A stretch of 64,000 nt of DNA from Artocarpus heterophyllus (Eukaryota; Streptophyta; Magnoliopsida; Rosales; Moraceae). Of this stretch, positions 12,429 to 24,370 are shown piece by piece. The number at the start of each line of letters is the position of its first letter. Position 1 is the stretch's first letter. Under the pieces are notes generated by a model. It did no database searches. It saw only the letters and a program-made list of their open reading frames with translations, and was not told the origin of the DNA. The position numbers and the translations under genes are program-made. The stretch spans positions 12,375,480-12,439,479 of the forward strand of contig CM046332.1 in assembly GCA_025403435.1 (NCBI GenBank), given 5' to 3'.

Positions 12429-12919
12429 TATTGGAAGCATCTATAAGTACTGAGTCTTGTCTCCAAATCGGCATGGATCCAAGAATTGTCTAAGAGATAC
12501 CTTATGATACTCCATGTTGTAGAAGTCTACACTCATGGTGTATGAAAATTACGAGAACACTCACAAGGTCCCACAATCCAAAACCCTTATAGTGAAAACG
12601 TGAAGGAGAGAAGGAGAAAAAACTTCACGTATAAATTTTTTGTACATGCTTTTCTGGACTCCCTTTTAGGCTTATAATATAGGACATCAAGTGGGTTCCT
12701 TATCCCATCTTTTAAGGACTCATTAGGACTTATCAGTGTCCCACTAAGTAGGGAAATCTGGTGACTAAGTGTGAGTGTTATGAACCACTCAAAATAGTCC
12801 TACACACTTAGGTATTTGATAACTCTTAGAATATTAATTAATTATTTATTTCAAATTAAATAAATAATTCTAAAATTAAGGCAACTATTGCTGCCTTTAA
12901 AAACAAGCCATGTCTAACG
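12429..12919 (-). repeat. 3' LTR of Co2 (491 bp)
   Basis: Starts TATTGGAAGC (TG mutated to TA) and ends CTAACG (CA mutated to CG), judged against the other LTR, which starts TGTCGGAAGC and ends CCAACA. It contains about 170-185 bp (roughly 12505-12690) that the other LTR lacks. Confidence 0.78.
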
Positions 12920-12930
12920 TCTCCTACTCA
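12920..12930 (-). other. Co2 polypurine tract
   Basis: The minus strand reads GAGTAGGAGA directly before the 3' LTR, the expected position for the plus-strand primer. Confidence 0.6.
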
Positions 12931-14099
12931 TACATAGTGAGTGCAAAAACATGCATCTCTCTCACCATCTTTCATATTGTTCTGTTCGTATTGGATAAAT
13001 AGGTCGTGTGACAATTAAGCCACTTGCAAATAAAGGTTTGGGAAAACTATACCAAATTTCTCAAAAACCAGTATAGAACAACCCTTAGAGAGTCTCATTG
13101 TGCTCTAGATCTATTCAACGACATCAGATTTAGCATCCACAAATCCCTCTACTTAGTAGATGTTCCTATATATACAGAAGCCATGCGTAAACCCACCTTA
13201 GTATTTATTTCACAATTATTTTGCACCACAAAAGCAACATAATTTATCAACAGTGAACATAAAACTTGAATGTGTTACTAAATAATCTTCCCTTCATCCT
13301 TGCATCACTCAGCTTTAGTTTAATTGCTTTTGCAACAATGCCCTTTTAGATCGCTTCAGACATGACCACAGAAAACACATCAAAGTAGCATACATTGAAC
13401 CTTCACTTTATGACATAATCAAAGGTCACATAGGGCACAAGTAAAGTAGTGAGATCAATATAAGAAATAATGATCCATAAGGACTCACATAATATAGAAA
13501 CAAGATTCACTATTCTACTTCCTTATTGTGGTCACCAAGCACATGTGGTATGAACACATGTAATGGTGGAGATCTCCTCCAAATAACGTATGTCTCATCC
13601 TAAAAACACTAGATAAATCTTAATCTAATCATCACTGGGTGCTTGAATCTGAATCCCTTCATATGCTTGCTACTTAGTATCATATTAAGGCTTTGCATTC
13701 GGCCATCCTATAGGTTGAATATAGATTAGTGGGATATAGTCGAATCCATAGTTAATCATTAAAAGATATCATCTTGGATCATTCCAAGGCGACATTTAAA
13801 TAAAGTTTGGTTGATCACACTTTTTTATCGTTACAAGCCTACACACTCATCTTTGCTTGCTTTTTGCGTGCCAAAGGTGATTGGTCATATGAGTAAGCCG
13901 ATTGTTACCCATTTACATACATTCTAACTATGCATAAACTCATTATAGTTTATATGTGAGTTAAAAGATATTATGTCACAACTAAAATATGGACAAAGAA
14001 ATCTAAATTTCATTAATCATATCTCAATTAACAAATATTTGATAAAATTTGGTCATCTAGGCATATAAAACATAAGAAAAATTACATTCCACACCGTCC
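12931..14099 (-). other. Co2 region between RNase H and 3' LTR, no gene
   Basis: About 1.2 kb without recognisable domains, longer than usual between RNase H and LTR. It may hold an inserted or expanded non-coding segment. The ORF at 13024-13242 on plus shows no family signature. Confidence 0.45.
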
Positions 14100-16900
14100 T
14101 AAACTCCTAACATATGACACATAAGCCTCCCAAGCAATGGGCTTAGTTAAAGGATCTGCAATTGCTCGACTCTAAAAATGTGCTTTAGGATCACTTCATT
14201 TTGTGCAACCATCTCACGAATAAAATGGCATCAAATGTTGATGTGTTTAGTTTTTCCATGGTACTTGGGGTCCTTTGCATAAGCAAGGGCAGCCATATTG
14301 TTGCAATATATGGTGACAGGCTCTAAGGCTCATGCGACAATGCCAAGTTTAATAATGAACCTCTTCACCCAAACACTATCTTGTAATGCAGTAGAACACG
14401 TAACATACTCCAATTCCATGGTGGATAATGCTATCCAAGGTTGCTTCTTGCTACTCCAAGATATAGTGCCATCATTAAGCAAGAAAGCATATCTAGAAGT
14501 CAATTTGCAATCACCCAAGTCACCACCATAGTCGGCATTGTTGTAACCAACTAAGCACAAACCAGATGCTTGATAACAATACATATATTTTGTTTTACCT
14601 TCGATATATCAAAGTATACATTTCATTACTTTCTAATGAGCAAGTCCTGGGTTTGATTGGAACCGTCTAGCCAACCCAATGACATAGCAAATGTCAGGCC
14701 GAGTACGCATCATAGTGTACATCAAACTTCCAATAGCCCAATTTGAACCCCATCTAGCTTTATCTTTTCCTCTTTGAGTCTTTGGACATATATCAGGGCT
14801 TAAAGCTTCTCTTTTTCCAATTGGAGTGTCAATAGGTTTGCAGTCTTGCATATGAAATCATTCAAGAATCTTCATAATGTAAGTCTCTTGGGATAAACCA
14901 AGGAATTTCCTTGAATGATTTCTAAGGATCTTAATTTTGAACATATAGCTTGCTTTGCCCATGTCCTACATCTCAAAATTTGAGGACAACCTTTCCTTGG
15001 TGGCGACAATCATCTTCTTGTTATTTCCAGCTAATAGTGTGTCATCTACATACAATAAAAGGATAATAAAAATTTTCCTAGATCGTTCAACATACACACA
15101 ATGGTCTTCCTTGATCATGGTAAACTTATATAAAATAAGGGCTCGATGGAATCTTAAATACCACTGCCTGGATGATTACTTTAAGCCAAATATGGAACAA
15201 TGAAGTTTTCACACTTTACACTCCTAACCTTGTCCTCAAAAACAGTGGGTTGATCCATGTAGATCTCCTCATCTAGTTCGCCATTGAGAAATCAAGTTTT
15301 AATATCCATTTGATAGAGTTCCAAGTCCAAATGAGCAGTAATGGCTAGAATAAGGCAAATTGAGGCAAACCTCATCACCGGTAAGAAAATTTCCTCATAA
15401 TTAACACCCTCCTTTTGGGTGTATCCTTTCGAGACAAGTCAAGTTTTATAAGTTTCAATAGATCCATCAGCCTTGTGTTTGACTTTCCCATTTGGTCCCA
15501 ATGTCTTACGCTTCAACAAAAGGTCTACCAAATTCCAGACTTGGTTTTTTTTTCTCCATAGTGAGCCTTGTGTTTGGCTTTCCTATTTGTTCCTAATGGT
15601 TTTATGCTTCGGCAAAAGATCTACCAAATCCTAGACTTAGTTTTTCTCCATAGACTCCATTTTTTTAACCGTTGCAGTTTTCCATTCATCAGAAGCAGAA
15701 GCAATGAATGCCTCTTGATATGTTCTTGGCTCATCATCATCGTTTGTTGTAGACATGAATGCTTCCCTCTCAATCTCAAAATGACGACGTGGGATGCTTT
15801 CTCGTTTGCTCATACATTGTTATAGATCATTTGAACCTATGTCTAATGGTGCACTACCACTAAGAGGTACACTCCCATTAGGAAGAATGTCGCTCCCTAT
15901 ATTTGAAGTTAGATCTTGACCGTATTTTTCTAGTTCATCCATTTCATAAAACTCAAAAATTTGTCCATATCTCTTATCCTAGGGAATTCCTCCTCAAGGA
16001 AATCCATATCTCATGACTATATCTCAGTTATACTCTATCAGGGTGTTTACCCAACATTAAATAGCCTTTTTATTAACAAAATATCTAATGAATATATATT
16101 TATGTGCGCTTGGGCCTAACTTCCCATGCTTGTGAGAAGTAGTGTGAGCACACCTAATCGAACCCATGGACACAAATGGTCCAAATTGGGTTTTCGCTTA
16201 GTCCATTATTCATACGGGTTTAGAGGAACTGATTTTAAGGGCATGTGGTTAAGGATAGAGGCCACAGTCAATAATGCATCCCCCAAAAGGATATTAGGAG
16301 TTTGGCTTATGCCATCATCGACCTAAGCATTTCTAACAATGTACGATTCCTTCTTACCGCTACACCATTTTTTTGCAGAGTCCTAAGAATTGTTAGTTGT
16401 CTTTGGATTCCTTTTCATCACACAATTCCTTGAATTCTTTAGATAGATACTTGCAGCCTCAGTCAGCCTTAAGAGTCTATATGTTTCTTCCTGTTTGATT
16501 ATCATCCAAATTCATAGACTATCTAAAGCAATCTAATGCTTTGGACTTATGGGAGATCAAATAAACATAACTATAGCATGTGAAGTCATGTATAAAAGTG
16601 ATAAAATAGGAGGCATTGTGCCTTGCCCTCACTTTCATTGGGCTACAAATGTCAAAATGTACTAACTCAAGGGGAATCAGTGCTTCTATTTCTTTTCCAA
16701 AAGATTTCCTAGTCGATTTTCTAGCCAAACAATGCTCACAAATGGGAATTCAATTTTAACAATTTGGCCCAATAGGCCTTCTCTAGCTAGTCTATTCATT
16801 CTACCTTGCCGTGTATAGCCTAGCCTAGCATGCCATATTTCAAAATTAACATTGCTGTTGTCAAATAAGAAATGAAATTATTATTATTATTCAAACAATC
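14100..16900 (-). pseudogene. Co2 integrase, reverse transcriptase and RNase H remnant
   Basis: Reading downwards: the integrase fragment LELVHFDICSPMKVRARHN with YFITFIHDFTCYSYVYL (16728-16519); RT segments between 15.5 and 14.9 kb, with the active site LLYVDDTLLAGN (YVDD codons at 15041-15052); then MQDCKPIDTPIGKREALSPD, IGSLMYTMMRTRPDICYVIGL and RFQSNPGLAH (14851-14633); then RNase H with GYNNADYGGDLGDCKLTS and TMELEYVTCSTALQDSVW, ending with LLTKPIAWEAYVSYVR near 14110. There are many stops and frame changes. The order integrase-RT-RNase H confirms a copia element, from a different lineage than Co1 and Co3. Confidence 0.82.
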
Positions 16901-17276
16901 AATATCCAAACCAAATCATCCATAGGAAAAGAACAACTATAATAAATGGTTCCTAAAAAAATCGCTACCAGCACTACAAAAATTAACATTAAAACCCAAT
17001 CTAAGCAAGGTAACAACTAAGAACAAGTTTTACCGAACTTCAGGAGCATATAGAACATCATGCAGCAATAGAGTGTGCCCACCGAGTAATTCTAGCTTGT
17101 ATATGCCAATGCCTAACACTTGCACGCCATTTCCACTCCCCATGTAAAGTCCTCAACTCCCTCTTGGAATTTGGTGATACTCTATGAAGTGGACTCGATC
17201 TTTCGTGAAGTGTTCGGTCATTCCTGAATCAATATCCAATATAGATGTGAGTGAGCAGCAATAACATGACTACAAA

Positions 17277-18138
17277 TTAAAATTTTGTGAATAATAAAGC
17301 CAAGGAGTCCCTTTCTTGGCTAAGTACAATTGCGAGTGAAATGTTCCTCAGTTTCAAATTTGAAGCATTTTCCAAAATTTTCCTTACCACATTACTTGCC
17401 TCTCTTACACTTAGTGGTCTTTGCCTTCTTAGGTGCAGGTCCATTGCCAAAGCCATGTTTAAGAGCATGATTCTTGTGCTTGTGCCTCTTTGCCCCACAT
17501 AAATCATCTTTAGCCACATCACCTTTAGCGTCTTTTGATGCTTCTAAGCGCTTAACTTCAAGGTTAAGGTGGTGTGCCAGATCAACAAATGCTTTGATGT
17601 TCTCATTAAGTGTCATGCTAACCTTCATGGTTTCCTATGAATCTAGTAGGGACCAAAGCCCAGCTACTATCTGTTGCTCATCAATTAGGTTGTTACTGGT
17701 TGTTTTCAGCATGCAAATCATACTTGACATCACTCTAAGATGTTGCTTCATAGTGTGGTTCAGGTGCATCTTATAGGATTCAAACTTTATAATTAGTACG
17801 TGCAGCCTAGTGGCAAAGGTTCCAACAAACTTGAGTTACAATGCATCCCATATCTCATGCATACTAGCATGCTTTTCAAACTCATTGATCATGTCGTTTT
17901 GCACACTGCTTAACATGGTAAGGTGTGCACAATGATTTTTCTTCAGCGAAGCATGATAGGCTTCTTCATGGCGACGGTGTTGAGTAGTGTTGCCAGGCTC
18001 AAGTGCAATTATTTTTTGGGTCAAAGTTTCCAAAACCTCTTGCTTATCAAGGACGAATCTAATATTACGATGCCAAATGTCATAATTGACACTGTCCAAT
18101 TTTTTGCCTTTGTCAACAACAATGTTCTTAGATGCCAT
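17277..18138 (-). pseudogene. Co2 gag remnant
   Basis: Starts MASKNIVVDKGKKLDSVNY at 18138, followed by DIWHRNIRFVLDKQEVLETL, HASLKKNHCAHLTMLSSVQN and FEKHASMHEIWDAL, the UBN2-like gag core of a second copia lineage. After frame changes, MTLNENIKAFVDLAHHLNLE and a Lys/His-rich segment (17600-17400) lead to a poorly preserved knuckle. The N-terminal ORF is intact for 100 codons. The element insertion boundary is only 97 bp upstream of this Met, so Co3 removed Co2 gag from its leader. Confidence 0.78.
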
Positions 18139-18229
18139 CTACTTATGCGCACAAAGGATAATCAGATTTTTAGCAACTAATACACACAATAAATCATTTT
18201 GTAGCAAACATTTTTAAACAATTTCAATA

Positions 18230-18234
18230 ATCTT
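18230..18234. other. Target-site duplication of Co3, left copy
   Basis: ATCTT directly before the left LTR, identical to 27898-27902 directly after the right LTR. Confidence 0.95.
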
Positions 18235-20246
18235 TGTCAGACATGTATGCCCTAAGGAGTAAAAATGTAATACGTTTTTGGAGACATTTTTATCAATAAA
18301 GAATTTATTTATTTATATATACCAAATCTTGTCCTCTTTACGTTCATATTCGTTAAATGTATGATAAGCAAACAGTAGTCTGAGACTGTCAATCTAAACC
18401 TTAAGAATTGGGCATATGATGGGATGATTATGCGGTAGACACGATTCTTAAGGTGATGGTCTAAAACATATGATCCGCAATCGAGGGAATAAAGTTGGGC
18501 GCTTTATTCATGTAAAGATTGTTATGTTGTCTATATCCCTTATGGGAGGTGGTTTGTCTTGGCCATCGGAGTTGGACTCCGTGAACAGAAACATTGGCAC
18601 GTGGTCATAGGTGACGACGTGTTGGATCGGGATATAAAGTGAATCGATTTGGATTAATAATTCTGTCTTGGCAAATTGATTCACTTTAGACAGTCATTTG
18701 TATTGTTTCTTAATCCTAAGATGAATAGTAGGCCCATTGTCTCGACTTGTGTCTTTTGATGTACCAATGGGTGACTCCCACATCTCTATAGTGGTATGCA
18801 TGCCGGTACGTTGGAGGCATGACTCTTGATAGCGTAGACTTGTTATTCATAGATATGGAATCCATAGCTCCTCTATAGGAGTAATGATATCCTCTTATAT
18901 CCGTTGTCCTCTAATTGGAAAACTGGAGCGCTCAACCAATTGGATACATAGGTGTAACCGAATGGTATACTATCTTTGGATGGTAAGTTTTCTAATGGTG
19001 AGACAATGGAACGTAAGATAAAAATAATCGGGAAGGTAAGATAGAACTTGTCCTTAAGCCGATTATGGATTATCATATGGGGATACGATACACTATGATA
19101 TGTCATGGAGACTTGGCTACACGAGCTTCGTAATTCTATAATGTTTGAGAGTGCAGCTCCAAGCTTTTAGTGGAGTAGCGTTGGAGTTGATAATTGTGAA
19201 ATGTATATCTGGGATATTGGGTTTCATAATTATCATGAGCTTGAACTTTATAGGTCCATTTTGGTCCCCTTTGCTAGCTCACAAAGTCCTGTAACGACAC
19301 GGCGTGCTTTTCCAATAATTGGTGACTTATGTCGGATTTATCAGATTGGTTTAAAATTTGTAAGAATCAAATAATTCATGTCGTTTATCGGTTGAATTAA
19401 TTTTGTAAGAAATTAGTTCAAGATAAACTTGTTGAATTATTGTGATCAGATAATTCTTGTCTGTTTATCGGTTGATTTAATTTTGGATAAATTAGATCAA
19501 GATAAACTTGTAGAATTATTGTGAATTGATTTATTTTCTTAGAGATTATCTTGATAAAGTTTGTTTTGATCAGATATCTTCTCTATTGGGTTATTTGAAT
19601 CAAAACTGAGACTTTATCCTTTAGAATCTCGGGTGAAAAATAAAAGATTCGCATAGATTTTTTCTCGGGAGTTCGGCCTGACGGATGACGTGTTCGGCCT
19701 GCCGATCAGACAGTTCGGCCTGCCGATCAGCGGGAGATAAGATTACGCGTTTTTCACACGGATCTTATCAGATATTGATCCGAACTTGATTCTGTTTCGA
19801 GTTTTTGAGACCTAATCTGATATGGATTGACTCCAGGACCAATAGGTATAAAAAGGGAGTGAGTCTTATGATTTACTCAGATCAATTTGAGAGATTAAAA
19901 GTGATACTCTTCTAGTGAGCATCTGAAAACTCCCTGAGAGCTTTTGTTCACAAATCATGAGCACTAGCTTTGGGTTCTCTCTGTTGGTTGAAAGGAGAGT
20001 GACCGGTGGAAGAGCTGTACGTGTGAGCCCACACTCACTCCGGTTGTGGATAGAGAATAGCAAAGAAGACCAGTTGGTTGAGGCTCTTCTGGAACGTTAC
20101 TTCTCTACACGGATTGCGGAGGTTCTTCAGCACACTGAGGTTAGTAAGATCTGTCTAATTTATACATATAACATGTCAAACTTGTGTTTTGGAAATTACT
20201 CTGATGAAAAATTTTTAAAATTTCGCTACGCACTTTGTTTCCAACA
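18235..20246 (+). repeat. 5' LTR of Co3 (2,012 bp)
   Basis: Begins TGTCAGACATG and ends TTTCCAACA. It contains a GC-rich island with three phased TTCGGCCTGCCGA-like units (19672, 19693, 19714), a TATA box at 19847-19854, and downstream a relatively GC-rich, well conserved stretch (19930-20140) that should be transcribed R/U5. Confidence 0.95.
19847..19854 (+). promoter_or_regulatory. Putative TATA box of Co3 5' LTR
   Basis: TATAAAAA followed by GGGAG, with CCAAT about 8 bp upstream. It lies about 130 bp after the phased GC-rich array and is conserved in the right LTR (27498-27505) and in Co4 (59211-59218, minus). Position and conservation fit an RNA polymerase II promoter. Transcript start inferred, not seen. 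Confidence 0.75.
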
Positions 20247-20248
20247 AT

Positions 20249-20260
20249 TGGCATCAGAGC
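20249..20260 (+). other. Co3 primer-binding site (initiator tRNA-Met)
   Basis: TGGCATCAGAGC, one mismatch to TGGTATCAGAGC, 2 bp after the 5' LTR. Confidence 0.92.
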
Positions 20261-21896
20261 CGAGGTTTTTACATAAGTTTGCAAGTTTGTGACCATGTTA
20301 TGTGCATAAATTTTGTGATCTTTATCTCTCCTATGCTTGAATTGAATTTTATAGAGAGATGGCACTCTAGGTTTCTATATAATATATATGTTGTCATGGA
20401 TTATGTGGTGAATGCTTATTAATTAATTATGGTTGATTAAATCATTGTTTAATTATTAATTAATTAATTAATACCGGTTATGGTTCCTTAGAGGTTAGAA
20501 TGTGTATATAAGTTTTTTCATGTAATTAGATGGCAGACTATCATCTCCGTCTAGGAATTATTTTTTAATTTTTAATTTGTAAGAATTTTGTAATAAAATA
20601 ATTATTCGGAGAAGACGGATCGAGAAGTCGGATCTAGAAGATTAATGATGGTGCCTCCAGGTATTTCTTGAGTCTCTAAATTTATGTTTTTGAATTGTTG
20701 AAAATAAAATTGATAAATTGCATTAAAGTTGTATTTTTTGGATTAAGGGTTTTCTGCTCGGTCGGCATGCCGAACCTCACAGTTCGATAGGCCGGAGGTC
20801 ACGGATCGACAGGCCGGACGTATGGTTCTGCAGGCCGACAGTGGGGCATAAAATTTGGTGCTCTACTAGCAAGCCGAAGTTTCAGTTTGGCAGGCCGAAC
20901 CTTCATAATCGACAGGCCGATCACCCAGATCGGCTGCCAACCAAGAGCTGCCAGGTGTCCAAAAAAGGTGCAATTTTTTCGGTGTAGTTTTAATTTTATT
21001 TTTGGGACGATTCTGAGAAACATTAAAATTGGATATGTCCAGAAATATGAAGTATTCGATTCATACGGGATTGAAGACTTGAAGATGGATATTACATGAA
21101 GAAGGATACAGCTTGAGGATTCAAGGATGAAGAATCGAAAAATGTCTCGATTAATCTCTTGTAATCTTATTTTTCTATTCTCTAGGGTGGAACCATAATA
21201 TTACGGTTATTATTATTTTGCTTGTAGCTTTGCTTGTCTGCATTATAATATGATTTACCATGTATATTGATAACATGTCATATAGAATAGGGAGTGCCGC
21301 TCATATTAAAATTGTTCATGCATGTTTTTTAAAATAAAACCTTGACTTCAAAAGATTGAGTGGGAGAAGGTTTTCGAAGAGAGGACCTAAGGCCTCCATC
21401 GTTGGTCCATAGGAAGAACATGGTGGTCCCAACCCCTAAGAAGGGATTTCTATCATGTACCGGATTGGATCTCTGAAAGGATAAGGTATTTTAGTATGAT
21501 TTATGGTTGCACACCCCTAGGTGGTGATTATAAATCATGGATAAAATATTGAAACGGTGGTTATACACTCACGTTAATTTTATTATTAACCTCCCCTAGG
21601 AGCTCTGTTAATAAAATTAATGGCCAAAGAAACGATTATTAGTATATCCTGGATCATATGGGTCCTGGATGGCATATATTAATCGGGAGGGGATCCGTGT
21701 TCCTGATTGAATTTGGCATGACTCCCCTAGGAGCTTGTTAAATTCTTAGTTGGGAATTATCGTTGTAAGGTTGTGATATTTTCAAGGTTTTGACACATAA
21801 ACACATTTGTATGATATTACATGATTGTGTCATCTTACTAAATTATTATATATGTTTGCTTATGTTTGGTATATGATTCTTTGTTGTAGATTGAAA
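20261..21896 (+). other. Leader of Co3
   Basis: Non-coding 1.6 kb between primer site and gag. Two structured zones stand out. Bases 20757-20940 hold about seven TCGACAGGCCGA-like units at roughly 22-bp spacing. Bases 21430-21750 hold stem-loops whose tips carry CCCCTAGG (21514, 21593, 21724) or CCCCTAAG (21433). Leaders of LTR elements usually contain packaging, dimerisation and translation signals; which of these applies is inference. Confidence 0.75.
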
Positions 21897-22716
21897 ATGT
21901 TTAAAAACGCTTTATCATTGATACTTGACAAAAACCAATTAACCGGTGAGAACTATAATGATTGGAAACGGAACCTGGACATCGTCCTTTCCTTTAAGAA
22001 ACTGAAATATGTTCTGACAACTCCTTGTCCTCTCGAGCCTACGGGAGACTCAAGTAATGAGCAATTCGAAGCGTACGACCGCTGGAAAGATGCTAATGAT
22101 CAGGCCCGCTGCTATGTTATGGCCAGCATAAACAACGTGCTGCAGGCTCAATATCAGGATTATGAGACTGCGAAGCAGATCTTAGATAATCTTGAGGACA
22201 TGTTTGGAGGCCAGGCCATAACAAAGCGGCAAGGGGCGCTTCGAAAACTCTTAAACTGTAGACAGAGACTGGGGACATCTATAAAGGAGCATATGATGTT
22301 GGTCATGGGTTACCTTGTTGAGGCTCAAACCAATGGAGCCGACATCAATGCTGAAACTCAGATGACTATGGTCTTTGAGACTCTGTCAAAGGAATTTATT
22401 CCGTTAAGAGCTACTTTTAATTTAAGCAATAGACGGATATGACCATAACAGAACTGATGAAACAGTTACAGGAGTTTGAACTGCTGATCAAGGAGTCTCC
22501 TGTTGGAGGAGAGGCCAATATGGTAGCTGCTTCTAGTTCCAATCCTAACTCTGGGAATGGAAAGAAGCAACGAGCCAATAGTGGGAAGTCTTCTATTCCT
22601 CCTGCAACCAAGAGCAAGAAGAAGAAGAAGAAGAACCCAAAGAAGCTTAAGTGCTTGTTCTGTGGTAAGGTCGGGCATATAAAGAAGCATTGCAAGGACT
22701 TCCTTTCCAAGGGAGG
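21897..22716 (+). pseudogene. Co3 gag
   Basis: Start chosen at Met 21897 (MFKNALSLILDKNQLTGENY), because LTGENYNDWKRNLDIVL is the usual copia gag opening; the longer upstream ORF start adds no homologous sequence. Next come WKDANDQARCYVMASINN, LEDMFGGQAITKRQGALRKL and LGTSIKEHMMLVMGYLVEA. Near 22435 the frame changes: an AT dinucleotide appears duplicated (GGATATGACC), a +2 shift. The new frame gives MTITELMKQLQEFELLIKE, a Ser/Lys-rich stretch with seven consecutive lysines, and a complete CCHC knuckle CLFCGKVGHIKKHC near 22650-22691. Gag forms the particle shell and binds RNA. Confidence 0.92.
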
Positions 22717-24370
22717 TAGGTGTGATCTTCTATACTTAGAAACTTATTTGGTTGAGGAATCCAGTGACATCTGGGTCATAGATTCTGGTGCAACTAATCA
22801 TGTTTGTGTTTCTCTATAGGGATTCAAAGAAACGAGAAGTCTACTTCGTGAAGACTTAACGCTTCGGATGGGCGATGGATCCTTGGTCTCAACGGAAGCA
22901 GTGGGAGATATCCATCTTTATTTTGATAATCATAGGAATTTAATTTTGCGAGACTGTTTTTATGTTCCTAAATTTAAAAGGAATTTAATTTCTATATCTT
23001 CTTTATTTAAAGACTCCTACGTGGTATCTTTTAATGAAAAAGTGGTGATTCATAAAAACAAATCTTTTATCTGTTCTGGATGGATGCAAAATAATCTATA
23101 TTTTATCAAACCTAAGATGGACTTATTGCTTCATGCTGAGATAAATGATAATGACACAAAAAGGCTTAAAACTTCTCACTCTAATAAGACTTATCTTTGG
23201 CATTTGCGCCTTGGCCATATTAACCTGAATAGGATTCAAAGGTTGGTAAGGGATGGACCTTTAAGTCACTTAAAGGTGGAATCTATACCTCAATGTGAAT
23301 CTTGTTTGGAGGGTAAAATGACCAAAAGACCATACGGGTCTAAGGGCAATAGGGCCGAAGGGGTTCCAGAACTTGTGCATAGTGATGTTTGCGGACCGAT
23401 GAACATCCAGGCAAGAGGAGACTATGAGTACTTCGTCACTTTTATTGACGATTACTCAAGATATGGGTATGTGTACCTAATGCACCACAAAAATGAAACT
23501 TATGATAAGTTCAGGGAGTTTCGGGCTGAAGTGGAAAAGCAATTGGGTAGACCCATAAAGGCACTTCGATTTGATCGAGGTGGGGAATACCTTTCTGATG
23601 AGTTCTTGGGACACTTGTTAGAGAATGGGATTTTATCCCATTTGACTGCGCCGGGCACTCTGCAGCAGAATGGCGTAGCAGAGAGAAGGAATAGGACTTT
23701 GTTGGACATGATTAGGTCCATGATGAGTTATTCGTCATTGCCTTTATCATTTTGGGGATATGCACTACAAACCACAAGTTATCTTTTGAACAACGTGCCT
23801 TCAAAATCGGTCCCTAAAACTCCTCACGAGTTATGGACAAGACGGAAGACATCCTTAAACCATATTCGCATATGGGGATGTCCAGCTCATGTCCTGTTTA
23901 AGGATCCGAATAAGTTAGATGCACGTTCGGAAGTTTGCATGTTTGTAGGATATCCAAAAGGGACTAAAGGGGGTTATTTTTATAACCCTAAGGAAAATAA
24001 AGTCGTGGTTTCAACTAATGCAACTTTACTTGAGGAGAGTTACATGGACGACTTTAAACCTCGAAGCAAAATGGTGCTTGAGGAGTTAAGGGGTGATTCG
24101 TTCACTCTGGTGGTTCCGAATGAAACCATTCCGATCGGTGTAGAAAAACCAAACAAACCTGAACAACAACCTCAGGGGCTTCGGCGTAGTGGGAGGATCG
24201 GGCGTCAACCTGAAAGGTATATGTTCAATGGGGAGGTCTTTTTGGCTGAACCGGATGAACATGACAGGGATCCTTATACTTACGCAGAAGCTATGGAGGA
24301 TGTTGATTCAAGACTCTGGACAGAGGCCATGAACATAGAGATGAAGTCTATGGAGACTAATCAGGTCTAG
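22717..24370 (+). pseudogene. Co3 protease and integrase
   Basis: The protease motif WVIDSGATNHVCVSL (catalytic Asp in DSGA) lies near 22771-22815 and is followed by a TAG stop (22817-22819). From 22868 the frame stays open to 24367: [35 protein letters not shown], then the HHCC zinc domain [18 protein letters not shown] with [13 protein letters not shown]. The DDE core follows: VHSDVCGPM (first D), [33 protein letters not shown] (second D; FDRGGEY where SDRGGEY is usual), and [18 protein letters not shown] (Glu). The GVAERRN and chromatin-distal C-terminal part ends [17 protein letters not shown] before a TAG (24368-24370). Integrase inserts the cDNA in the nucleus. Two stops disable this copy. 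Confidence 0.94.

Noticed and set aside
19957..20292. 111-codon ORF in the Co3 LTR, partly shared with the right LTR
   Set aside because: It lies in transcribed LTR sequence conserved as DNA; in the Co4 LTR the frame is not kept and no domain is visible.
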